DNA from: Candidatus Margulisiibacteriota bacterium
GTDB taxonomy: Bacteria; Margulisbacteria; WOR-1; O2-12-FULL-45-9; XYB2-FULL-48-7
Direction: 5' to 3'
DNA: 64,000 nucleotides
Assembly: GCA_025453605.1 (NCBI GenBank)
Contig: JALOPZ010000001.1
Coordinates: 212,986 to 276,985 of the forward strand
The position numbers and the translations under genes are program-made. Below, in pieces: positions 35,001-43,400 of the stretch; the stretch's first letter is position 1, and each line of letters opens with the position of its first letter. The notes beneath the pieces were generated by a model. The model was not told where the DNA came from. It did no database searches and saw nothing but the letters and a program-made list of their open reading frames with translations.

Positions 35001-36024
35001 TTATCGCCGGCTCGACGCGCTGGTCACCCATTCATTCTCCCGTCCCCAGCCGCCGACCGTCGGCGACTTTTTTGACGCGGCCTTTGCTCTCGCTCGTCGC
35101 GATCTGGACCTCGGCGTCAGCCGGGCTGATCTGGAAATTGCCCTGCAGGCCCGCCACTATCACCCCGGCCAGCCGTTCAACTGGAACGCCATCCTTACCC
35201 CGGAACTTGCGCTGGAGATCAATCAGCGTTTGGTCAACAACATTAATGAACAGGCGATCGCCACCGGGCTTCTGCCGGGGCGAGACCTGTACAGCGCTGC
35301 TTTCAACTGCGGCACCTGCCGGCTGGAAAATTTGGTCAACATGTTCTCCGCTCACAATAAACCATACGTGATGCAGCGCAACGGCCACATCCTCGGGCAG
35401 GTGGTCTTTGCTTATGATCCGGCCAGCCGCCGGATGGTACCGACCAAATACGAACCGCGCTACCCTAACGAGCGGGGCCCGCAGCGGAGCAAAGAGAGCC
35501 GCGAACACCAGCACTGCCGGATCATCGGGTCCAAACAATTGCGGCGCCTGGCGGGCGGCGGCGAACAGGTCGTTTATCAGTATCAACCGGGCGCGCCCGA
35601 AGACAACCGGGCGGAACGGCGGCGGGTGGAGGTCAATTATCCGGTCGGCGGCGGCAAATTCTACCGCGACTACGATCCGGACGGCGCCGGTTATTATGAG
35701 ATCCGGCAATCGGGCCATTTCAAATCGTCCCTCTTCCAGGTCAGCGCGCCCGGCGGCGCCGCGGAATTAGACAATCTGGAGCGGGTGGCGCAGATCGACC
35801 GGACCAGCGTCCGCAGTTTCCAGGTTCCTAATGTCGGCAACTTCGTTGAAGTCGGCGTCCATATCCCTGACGTGACGGTCGATTACGTCCGGGGCGGGAC
35901 CAGCGAGCGTCTCCAGCACCCGGTCGTCCACATGGCGGACAAGCACATTACCGAGGACATGAAATCGACTTACGAACAGGCGCTCAACGGTTTTGAGGTC
36001 CGGCATTTCCCGAACAAGATGTGA
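32044..36024 (+). CDS. Giant unrecognised membrane protein (1326 aa)
   Basis: No family recognised. The N-terminus is basic and Ser/Arg-rich (MAFNLFRTTSDRR). Three hydrophobic blocks at about residues 60-119, 173-215 and 296-362 suggest roughly six or more membrane segments, leaving about 960 residues soluble. The soluble part is mixed alpha/beta with motifs I cannot place, for example WDEIDFNGSFDKDYLPSS near 875 and FNCGTCRLENLVNMFSAHN near 1090. The start is the ATG at 32044 (after GAGAAGAGG), not the ATG at 32026, which lies at the expected transcription start. The next two genes follow after 9 and 1 bases, so these three are an operon and perhaps one complex. Confidence 0.7.
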   Translation: MAFNLFRTTSDRRPAVSAVSSTQQPRRSWSIFSRPAALSTRDTVALSSARRSNMRGHSTLDIMLVLTGGAAVYGAGMALGVTTFGVSLPVAGIVAGAVAITYLFGVPLTLNTSLFGYAHLRRWAKNLVQIPFINHVILPGANRVRVADGKAPLRPLPKVPGEIHWRDLTNSVPVSMYAGLAGIAALGYIYGAPALLAVGGAALLHMTVMEIANRFRHPGGESNIFNRFPWVRPGFKVLEEDNPPSALSRAGRFLREYNHALYQIERSLTIENVRDLITLARWIMFDRNRRPTALRVTNALMFWGAFGWGTLGGLFWAANTVMQLGFSAAAILSAVGIYAYVLGALTVRWATTIGFQGMMFQALKRSGDYFANPEATRAYAAGQLTGPTGIRTGDPVETAFLDRVLGDIGYSAEPAPAIRRPRNVTIHYIATEPAELVTKASWSSFLVENRSLCGKIFHVNMTRGGRNYVTSAQGAVDEVRTRIEAWRDRVRATPRTYADCIVLLRGLSADYRQIGDGYLASAIAKFEGSQQGEAAGLDERLGVDFHAHAAKWEEKAVALERVAALEQAGQISSSRAAAVLDAAARYLEEKFSYDIIVNPRTYCYTDPRFYAQLYATVRAALPPTLPSVLDAATATQATTAIRAALANTGRTLGQEIYGRTPRNFNTWLAELQTRSIAQGVAPEDFIATVLLDAVAQPSFGGGTKAGGQDNWYAKVGSVRVVVETSFVSDAAIAAAPREQVSTLMEYSLEDWLAISARLIDDRAAIGDVTIPPCFDRTTVAAIRRELPLTTSRLGLTAGAQVDPQTARAIVADIAANHLASPATDRRHRDQRRVLERLERAAVRHGFTVEQMVREALFVALHPRQAEWVVWDEIDFNGSFDKDYLPSSINELTGEYDDIFRNISAHYFRLQRDEGAVSIPVIQGNQFYASYIQYGPQVDPATYVGPFPIARDAFGRYRLFSAAPLELTINAANIDQKTWYGAIVARTYRRLDALVTHSFSRPQPPTVGDFFDAAFALARRDLDLGVSRADLEIALQARHYHPGQPFNWNAILTPELALEINQRLVNNINEQAIATGLLPGRDLYSAAFNCGTCRLENLVNMFSAHNKPYVMQRNGHILGQVVFAYDPASRRMVPTKYEPRYPNERGPQRSKESREHQHCRIIGSKQLRRLAGGGEQVVYQYQPGAPEDNRAERRRVEVNYPVGGGKFYRDYDPDGAGYYEIRQSGHFKSSLFQVSAPGGAAELDNLERVAQIDRTSVRSFQVPNVGNFVEVGVHIPDVTVDYVRGGTSERLQHPVVHMADKHITEDMKSTYEQALNGFEVRHFPNKM

Positions 36025-36033
36025 GGCATTAAT

Positions 36034-36963
36034 ATGGCAATCGGCAGAACATTATTTAATACGTACCGGGCAGTGACGACCGCGGTCAAGAACGCGCCGT
36101 CGCGGCTCAAAGCCGGTTACTCCAACTGGGGAACCAGGTATTATCGGTCGGTCCAGGGCGGCGATCCGCACCGGCCGCTGAGCGCCGGCATCGGCGATGG
36201 CCCCAAGGACCTGGCCGATACCGTGCCGCAGCTCGCTCGCTGGGAAGAAGGCGGCGTGGAAGTTTACGCCGATTTTTCCAGTCTGACGGCGCAACATCCG
36301 ACGCTTAATTACAGCCGAATCGGCTGGGCGCAGCGGCAAGCTTTCCTCTGGTACCCGCATGCCCTCTCCGACATCCCGCTCTACGTCCTCCCCGGCATTT
36401 ACTGGACGGCCACTCTGGCCGGCACCGACTTTATTCCGCTGGTTACCGGCGGCGCGTCCCTCATGCTCTATATGGGCGGTTTCCTGGCCAGCTTATTTAC
36501 TTATGTCGGCAGCCACCATAACATGGGCGACACCTTCCTCGGCGACCTGATCGTCAAGGAAGGATTGCTCAAAACCTGCGGCCCCGGCTGGGTCGAGGGC
36601 GGGGCCAAGGCGATCGCCCGGGAAGGAACACCATTTGCCATCACGCCGAGCGGCGGCGACAAGAACCGGCTGGCCGGACGGACGGCGTTCGGACTGGCTT
36701 GGCGATTCGGGATCAGCGCCGCGGCCACCCTGGTCGGCACAACCTACATCGCAGCCAATTACGCTTTTCCGTTCCTGTCGGGGGCGGAATACGCCCTGAC
36801 CCTCGCCGGCTGGGCGGCTAACACCGTTTTTCCGTTCCTCAACAGCTTCCTGATCGGCTTTGGCATCCACCGCCACCACGGTTACATGGATCACGGCCAA
36901 TTCCGGAGCGGCTGGCGCTACTTCTGGAACGAATTGATCCATCCGTTCACGGGAGGCAAATAA
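36034..36963 (+). CDS. Polytopic membrane protein, unrecognised (309 aa)
   Basis: A basic amphipathic start (MAIGRTLFNTYRAVTTAVKN) and a soluble segment precede the membrane part. Four or five hydrophobic stretches lie between about 110 and 290, including IPLYVLPGIYWTATLAG and LMLYMGGFLASLFTYVG. Several histidines cluster near membrane edges (SHHNMGD, GIHRHHGYMDHGQ); the last could bind metal, but this is speculation. The start has GAGG nine bases upstream. It lies in an operon between the giant membrane protein and the TPR protein, so it is a likely membrane component of the same assembly. Confidence 0.68.
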   Translation: MAIGRTLFNTYRAVTTAVKNAPSRLKAGYSNWGTRYYRSVQGGDPHRPLSAGIGDGPKDLADTVPQLARWEEGGVEVYADFSSLTAQHPTLNYSRIGWAQRQAFLWYPHALSDIPLYVLPGIYWTATLAGTDFIPLVTGGASLMLYMGGFLASLFTYVGSHHNMGDTFLGDLIVKEGLLKTCGPGWVEGGAKAIAREGTPFAITPSGGDKNRLAGRTAFGLAWRFGISAAATLVGTTYIAANYAFPFLSGAEYALTLAGWAANTVFPFLNSFLIGFGIHRHHGYMDHGQFRSGWRYFWNELIHPFTGGK

Positions 36964-36964
36964 C

Positions 36965-39900
36965 ATGGAACGGGTCACGCTAACCTTTGATCAGTGCCGC
37001 CAGCTTTACAACCAAGCCAAAGCGCTGGATACCGATCAAAGCGATTTCTTGTCGCGCCAGGAAGCGGTTGGCCGGCCGATCGCTTTGCCCGCCGAGTTGA
37101 CCGACGAAAAAGCCGATCCCTACAAGACCCTGGCCTACGTCTATTATTACTACCCTCAGATAAGCGCCGTCGGCAGTGCGGCGCCAAATCAGGAGGTCGA
37201 GATCCCCGTGACCCGGTCGCCCGACGACCTGCTGACCGAAAAGAACGCCGCTTTTGCCCTGGCCGAAGCCAGGCTGAACCCGGCCGCCACCGTCAATCTG
37301 ATGGGTCAGAGCTCCGTCCACTATACCGTTTACAAGAACGTGATCAAAGAAAGGATCAATGTCGCCGAGATCCTGATGAGCATCGGCCGCCTGGATGAAT
37401 CCGACCGGATGTTCGGGCAAGCACTGGCCAATTTGCAGACGCTAAGATCTCTTGCTCCTAACTCCCCGTATTACCTGGAAGGTTTGCTGCTGGTCGCCGA
37501 AGCCCATTACCGCCGGGGCAATCCGGAACAGGCCTTGCCGCTTCTGACCCAAAGCCTGGCCCTGCTCAACAACGATGAAGCGTTCTTTAAACCGCTTTCC
37601 AAGACCAGTTCGCTGGACCGTGACGACCTGGTCGGTTACCGCTCGAGCATTTACACCCTGCTGGGAGAGATCGCGATCACCAACCCCGTCCGTTTCGGCA
37701 GCACGCAGCTGCAGTTGGCCCGGATCGAAAAAGCGCTGCGGACCAAATTCGACTTTTATCTCTGGACCCGCTCCCGGATGATCATGGCCGAAGATCCGTC
37801 CCGGGCCGGTTCGTGGGAAAGCATTGCCTTTCTGGAAAGCATCTTCGGCGGCAAAGCGGCGCTGCTCAACGCCGTTAGAAATCCCGTCCAGGCCAGTAAA
37901 TATTTTGAGTCGGTCGCGCGCGGCGGCGGCGCCGCTCGTCTCTACGAGCAAGCCAGCAGGGAATTTCCGCCGGGATTCAAACAGCGCCTGGTCAATTATT
38001 TCGCCCGCCCGGTGATCAATGTCGATCTGGTGATCAAAGCCGCCCTGCTCCTTGGCGAGTTCTACCGCAATCAGGGCGACCGGGAAGGTTCGCTGCAGAT
38101 CGCCAACGGCGTCCTTGCTTACCAGGAGATCATGGACAAACCGTTCTTCTTGGGCAAAGCCCTTTACCTGAAAAGCCAAACGCTTTTGTCTGGCGACAAC
38201 CAGTCCGCGGCCGGGACCAAGGCTATGCGCGATGCGCTGGCCATCACCCAGTTCTCTTCCGCTTTCTGGCAGGCCGGCTCGCTCCCCAACCTCAGCAACA
38301 TCCTGGAGCTCGGTTCGGTCACTTATGAAGCGACTTTCCGGCTCAACCGGGAAGCGCTCGGCAGATTGGTCAAAGACCAAAAGCTGACCGGCGACCAGCT
38401 GGGGCAAGTTGTGAGCTTGCTGCTGCAAGGTTCGCACGATCTTTCCCAGAAGACCGACCAGGCTTTCCAGCAGGCCCATCCGGAGCTCGCGACAATTGCC
38501 GGGATCAGTCCGCAGCTGGCCCCGTTCTTCCGTTCGCCACAGGAATACTGGAATAACACGATCGTCGTCTATGAGCTTTACGCGCAAGCGGCGATCGAAT
38601 CGAGCAAGCCTGGCCAGGTTGACGCCGCCGTGACGTCGTTTCACGCTTTGCTCGAACAGCTCGACAAACAGTCGGCTAACACCCCGCTGGCACCGGCCCT
38701 CCACCTGCTCAGCTCGCTCAAATTGACCGGCGCCTCGTTGATCGCCCAGCAGGAGCTCAGCGACCCGGCCAGGGTAAAACAAGCCGTCACCTACACGCTG
38801 GCGGCGCTGAACACGATCCTGCCGGCCCGCGGTTCCAGCGTTTCCCGCCTTGATTATGTCAACCTGACCAAAGGCTGTTTGATCCTGGCTGCGCTCTATG
38901 TCAAGGACTTCGAATTGACCCGCGACGAAGCATCCCTGCAAAAAGCCGAACGACTTTACACCCAGATCGCCCGTCTGGAAACCGGTCCGGCTATCGAACT
39001 GGTCGATCTGCAGCGGACAGTACCGGTCGACAGCGGGCGGGTCGACCAGGCGCTGGATGCGATCATTGCCGCCGGATATATCACCGCCGATCAAAAAACC
39101 CGGGCCAAAGAGCTGATCTTCAATTATTTCGTCGGGAATGCCCTGCTCCACGGTGCGGCGCTCGTCAATCTGGCGCCGGGCGAAAAGCCGGTCGAACGCC
39201 TCCAGGCCGCCAGCGCCGCGATCGACCGCGCGCTGGGCAAGATCGGCTCCGAACAACAGGAACCGTTCTTGTACAATTATGCCCGGCTGGTCAAAGCCGA
39301 TCTCCTGCTGACCCTCCATGGCCAGCAGCCCAACCCGGTCCTCCCCCGCCAGGCCGACGAACTGTTCACCCGGGCAGTGGCGGCCTCCGGTCCGCAAGCG
39401 GGAGAAGGAGCCGCCCCACGCTTCCCCTATCTCTATTTCTGGGGATTGGTCAAGCAGGTCGAGCGGCAGATCACGAATACCACCTATATTAACGAGCACG
39501 GTCAGCCCGATCCGGCCCACCTGATCAACCTGATCGAACAGGCGAAAACGGCCCGGCCGGCAACCGGTCCAGCCGACGCGATCCCGAATTATCTGGTGCT
39601 GGAGCTGGACCATTTGAACGCCATTTTGCTGATCATCCGGAATAAAGCAGGCGATCAGCTCGAAGCGATCAAGCTGGCAAATAGGGTCAAGGATGCCTGC
39701 CGCCGGCTCCCCGAGTCGATGAACGCCGTCCAAGCCTATTTCCGCGATCATGCCGACCTCAAGATCGCCGAAGCGCTGATCCAGGCGCGCGACGCTAACG
39801 AAACGACCCGGCGCGCCGCCCTGGCTCTGCTGGGCATCAGCGGCGCGACGGCCGACCAGCTGATCAAAGAAGGGGCAAAAGGTTTTGTCCGGGAAGCCCT

Positions 39901-40372
39901 GAACCGGTTGAAAGCGCTGGAACAAACGACCGGGGCTTACGCTTATCTGCTCAAGGATAAGGGGCGGTACATCACGGAACTCCTGGGCCGCTCCGACCTG
40001 AAAGAAGCGCGTTACCAATTATCGGTCCTGCGTCGGATGCTGATCAATGGTCCCGCTCCGTCGACGGATAACCTGAACGCCGAACAGATCAAACAAGGGT
40101 TGGCCGCCCTGGGCAACGATCCGGTCATCAGAAAGAACAGCGAGGCCTACCAGCAATACACCCGCGCTCTCGGCTGGAATTTCCACACCTTCCTGGCCGA
40201 GCTTGACCATCAGCTGGCTTTGGCTCACTCCCTGCTCAAGAGCAAGGAATTGCCGCTGGAATACGGCTTCCAGGCCTACCGCGAATGCGACCTCTCTGGC
40301 TCGCGTTACGACCTCGATTTCCGGCCGCGGATCATCGAGGCGCTGATCAAAAAACCGAAGCCGGCTAAATAG
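36965..40372 (+). CDS. Large TPR-like repeat protein (1135 aa)
   Basis: This soluble, mostly helical protein has no signal peptide. TPR-like pairs are visible, for example RINVAEILMSIGRLDESDRM and YLEGLLLVAEAHYRRGNPEQ. The helical repeats continue irregularly through most of the chain. Near the N-terminus LDTDQSDFLSRQEA resembles a calcium-binding EF-hand loop (D-x-D-x-S-x-F...E). TPR scaffolds of this size usually organise multi-protein complexes; together with the preceding membrane genes this suggests an assembly platform. Start ATG at 36965 with GGGAGG upstream, one base after the previous stop. The next gene begins with its own promoter. Confidence 0.75.
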   Translation: MERVTLTFDQCRQLYNQAKALDTDQSDFLSRQEAVGRPIALPAELTDEKADPYKTLAYVYYYYPQISAVGSAAPNQEVEIPVTRSPDDLLTEKNAAFALAEARLNPAATVNLMGQSSVHYTVYKNVIKERINVAEILMSIGRLDESDRMFGQALANLQTLRSLAPNSPYYLEGLLLVAEAHYRRGNPEQALPLLTQSLALLNNDEAFFKPLSKTSSLDRDDLVGYRSSIYTLLGEIAITNPVRFGSTQLQLARIEKALRTKFDFYLWTRSRMIMAEDPSRAGSWESIAFLESIFGGKAALLNAVRNPVQASKYFESVARGGGAARLYEQASREFPPGFKQRLVNYFARPVINVDLVIKAALLLGEFYRNQGDREGSLQIANGVLAYQEIMDKPFFLGKALYLKSQTLLSGDNQSAAGTKAMRDALAITQFSSAFWQAGSLPNLSNILELGSVTYEATFRLNREALGRLVKDQKLTGDQLGQVVSLLLQGSHDLSQKTDQAFQQAHPELATIAGISPQLAPFFRSPQEYWNNTIVVYELYAQAAIESSKPGQVDAAVTSFHALLEQLDKQSANTPLAPALHLLSSLKLTGASLIAQQELSDPARVKQAVTYTLAALNTILPARGSSVSRLDYVNLTKGCLILAALYVKDFELTRDEASLQKAERLYTQIARLETGPAIELVDLQRTVPVDSGRVDQALDAIIAAGYITADQKTRAKELIFNYFVGNALLHGAALVNLAPGEKPVERLQAASAAIDRALGKIGSEQQEPFLYNYARLVKADLLLTLHGQQPNPVLPRQADELFTRAVAASGPQAGEGAAPRFPYLYFWGLVKQVERQITNTTYINEHGQPDPAHLINLIEQAKTARPATGPADAIPNYLVLELDHLNAILLIIRNKAGDQLEAIKLANRVKDACRRLPESMNAVQAYFRDHADLKIAEALIQARDANETTRRAALALLGISGATADQLIKEGAKGFVREALNRLKALEQTTGAYAYLLKDKGRYITELLGRSDLKEARYQLSVLRRMLINGPAPSTDNLNAEQIKQGLAALGNDPVIRKNSEAYQQYTRALGWNFHTFLAELDHQLALAHSLLKSKELPLEYGFQAYRECDLSGSRYDLDFRPRIIEALIKKPKPAK

Positions 40373-40381
40373 CATCTTGGC

Positions 40382-40409
40382 TGAAATTTTCCCCGTTTTT
40401 TGACGATAT
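40382..40409 (+). promoter_or_regulatory. Sigma-28-type promoter upstream of the GH8-TPR-barrel gene
   Basis: TGAAATT at 40382-40388, GAAA 40383-40386, 15 bases, GACGATAT at 40402-40409. It begins 10 bases after the stop of the TPR gene. Confidence 0.88.
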
Positions 40410-40414
40410 ATATT

Positions 40415-40433
40415 CGGAGGAATGATCCCTCCG
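40415..40433 (+). promoter_or_regulatory. Possible 5'-leader hairpin next to the translation start
   Basis: CGGAGG (40415-40420) pairs perfectly with CCTCCG (40428-40433) across a 7-base loop. It would form at the extreme 5' end of the message and hide a Shine-Dalgarno-like GGAGG. A second weak site (GGAAGA) lies nearer the ATG at 40444. It may stabilise the RNA or tune translation. Confidence 0.4.
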
Positions 40434-40443
40434 GAAGACGAAC

Positions 40444-43400
40444 ATGGGCGATCTTGAGATACTTAAATCATCGTTTGACTATTACAAGCAGACCCTGACC
40501 TCTGCCGGGCGGCCGCTTGCCGACAAAGACCAGGCGGACCTTGACCGCGACGGCGACAAAAACGAAAGGTTAACTCTTTCCGAAGCGGCCTCTTACGCGC
40601 TGCTGCGCGCCGCGCTGATGGGTGACCGGAAATATTTTGATGAGGTCTGGAGCTGGACCAGAGAAAACCTGCAGCGTCGGAACGTCGGCCGCTTCTACGA
40701 CCCGGAAGCCAGGCGCTGGTTGACCGTACCGGCCCACAAACGCGATCATCTCTTTGCCTGGCAGTACGCCGCCGGTGTCGACCAGAAACCAGGCGCGGTC
40801 ATCGGCAAGAACGGCATCGATCCGGCTGCCGACGCCGATCAGGACATTGCCGCCGCCCTGATCATGGCCGCCAAAAAATGGGACCGGAACGGCCAGGCCG
40901 GTTATCTGCGCGAGGCCCGCGCGATCCTGAAAGATATCTGGGACAAAGAGACCGCGGTGGTCGCCAACAAACGGATCGTCCTCGGCGGCGACACCCAGAA
41001 TCAGACGGTCGACCCGCAGAGCGGCAAGCAGACCTACGGCACCGATCCCTCCTATTTCCGGCCGACTTATTACAACACCCTCTTCCGCGAAGCCGACAGC
41101 GACCACGACTGGCGCTCGCTGACCGCGCCGGCCTATGAGCTGATCGACAAAGCGGCGCGCGCTACTTTTCACGATGCGGGCGGCCGGCCGGTGAGCGGTC
41201 AATCCGGCCTTGTCCCCGATAAAATGGCGGTCGACCAAAACTTCAACGTGCGCGACTTTGGCTGGCACAAGGGTGATCAGTCCTGCGGCAGTCCGGACAA
41301 TCGGGACGGCTGCGCCGACTACTTTGCCGGCGGCGACTCGTTCCGCACACTCTTTTGGTTATCCCTGCAGTCCCGGCTGGACCCGTCCGATACGGCCGCC
41401 AAGAAGGCGCTGAAAGCCCCGCTTAACTTCCTGAAAAAAGAACTGGCGGACAACCAGACCATTTACAGCGGTTACCGTCTTGACGGTAAAACTCTCTGGT
41501 ATTCCGAAACGCCGCAGACCCTGGCGACCTACGCCGTTTATTTCCAATCGAGCGGCAATAACCAGGCGGCTGCCCGGCTGATGGGCCGCGTCATGGGCCG
41601 GCACGAGAACGGTTTCTGGCGCACCGAGCGGGAGTCCGATTTTTACTACGCTCAGAACTGGGCCTGGTTCAGCTTGCTCCTGACCTCTGGCCGCGCCCGA
41701 TCATTCCTCAGCGACGACGCTCTGCTGCCGGCCTTGCCGGTTTCCACCGATACCGAGCCGAACGAAGCGGCGGAATTTCTGCAACAGACCAAGAACAACA
41801 TCAAAGCCGTGAACAGCCAGGACCTGCGGGCAGAGAAAGCCCGCAACGACCGGTGGGCGGCTAAAGATCGGGCGACCATCGCCGCCGACCCGAAATGCGA
41901 AAGCGTATCTTGCCGTCTGGCCAAGAACTGGCAGTATACTCACCAGAGCGGCGGACTGACCCAGTTGCTCTACGCCAATGAGGTCGTCCTCTGGCTGCTG
42001 GAGGGCGACGCCGGCAAACAGGACTACGGCCGGCTGGACCAGGCGCTAAAGAATTTTAAGCAGGCTTCTCCCTACTGGAAAGCCAAGACTGCTTTGGTCC
42101 TGGCCTCAAAAATGGCTGATCCAAACGCCGCCAAATTCCTGAAAGACCACCGCGCCACCTTTGAGCTCGGCGCCGAGCTGTTCAGCGATCCCGATCCGAA
42201 AGTGGTCCGTGAACGGGTCCTTAAAGCGATCCATACCCAGTTCATTCTCAAAAGCGGCGATCAGCTCCTTGCCGGCGAGTCACTCCTTTACCAGGGGATG
42301 CTCGCGCTGGCGTATAAAAAGGGCGACGAAGCCGCCAGGCACTTTAGAAAGGCGGAAAGCATCCTGACCGCTTTTGCCGCCCCCGACAAAAGCAAAGAAC
42401 TGGTTGACCAGTTGAATCTCCGGATCAAGAATGCCGATGCCGCGGCTGCCGAGTACCTGAACGGCCTGCGCCTGGCGCAGATGTGGCAGGCGCAAATCGG
42501 CATGCTCGAGGCTGTCGATTTGCCGGTCGACAAGAAGCTGGCTAAATTGACCGCCAGCGCCAAACTGCTCCAGGCCGCGCTCGATGGCCAGGGGTTGAAC
42601 GGCCTGCAACGACTGGAAGCGCGCCGGCTGCTGGCCGATAATTTGCTGCAACGCGCTTACCTGCGCAAGGATCGGGACGAGGATTATCGGCCGTTACTTG
42701 TTCAGGCGCATAACTTATTGAACAACATCAGCCGCTGGCAGGCAGACTATGCCAAAGCGATCAAAGGCCAGGGGGCAGAACCGTACTGGCTCGGCCAGAT
42801 CGCCGAGGGGACCCATCTGCTGCAAGCCGACGTCAGTATCGCCATGGGCAACGCCACTCACGATCCGGCCACGCTGGCGGCAGCGGTTAAAACTTACCGG
42901 GAGATACTCCAGCGCAACTCGCTCGATCCGGCCGCGCGCGATCATATCCGGCTGAAACTTGTCCAGGTCCTTTTCCATCAGGGGATCATTCAGTTCGAAC
43001 GGGGCGAGCGGAATGAAGCGTTCGCTCAGGCCCATCAGGAATTGGCCGATCTTGTTAAGAGCTCGGAAACGGCGCTGCAAGCCGAAGCTTATCTGTGGAG
43101 CGCCAAGATCAATTTGATCGAAGCCGGCCAGCAACCGAGCAAAGCTGCTCGTTTGGCCAAACTGCAAAGGGCGGATGAAGCGCTGGCCCACCTTGACCTT
43201 GGCAAAAACAGTCCGTTCAAAGCGGCCACCCTCTCTGCTGCCCGTCAAACCAAGGGCGACCTGCTGGTCGCCCGGCAGGATTTTTCCGCCGCCGTGGCCG
43301 AATATCGCCTGGCCTTGAAACTTGACGACAACAACAACTTTGCCTGCCTCGCTCTCGCCGATGTCCTGAACTGGCAAAAAGAGTATAAAGAGGCGCGCGA

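Noticed and set aside
37442..40018. Antisense open frame of 858 codons opposite the TPR gene
   Set aside because: Same GC-driven shadow effect; no start signal or recognisable domain.
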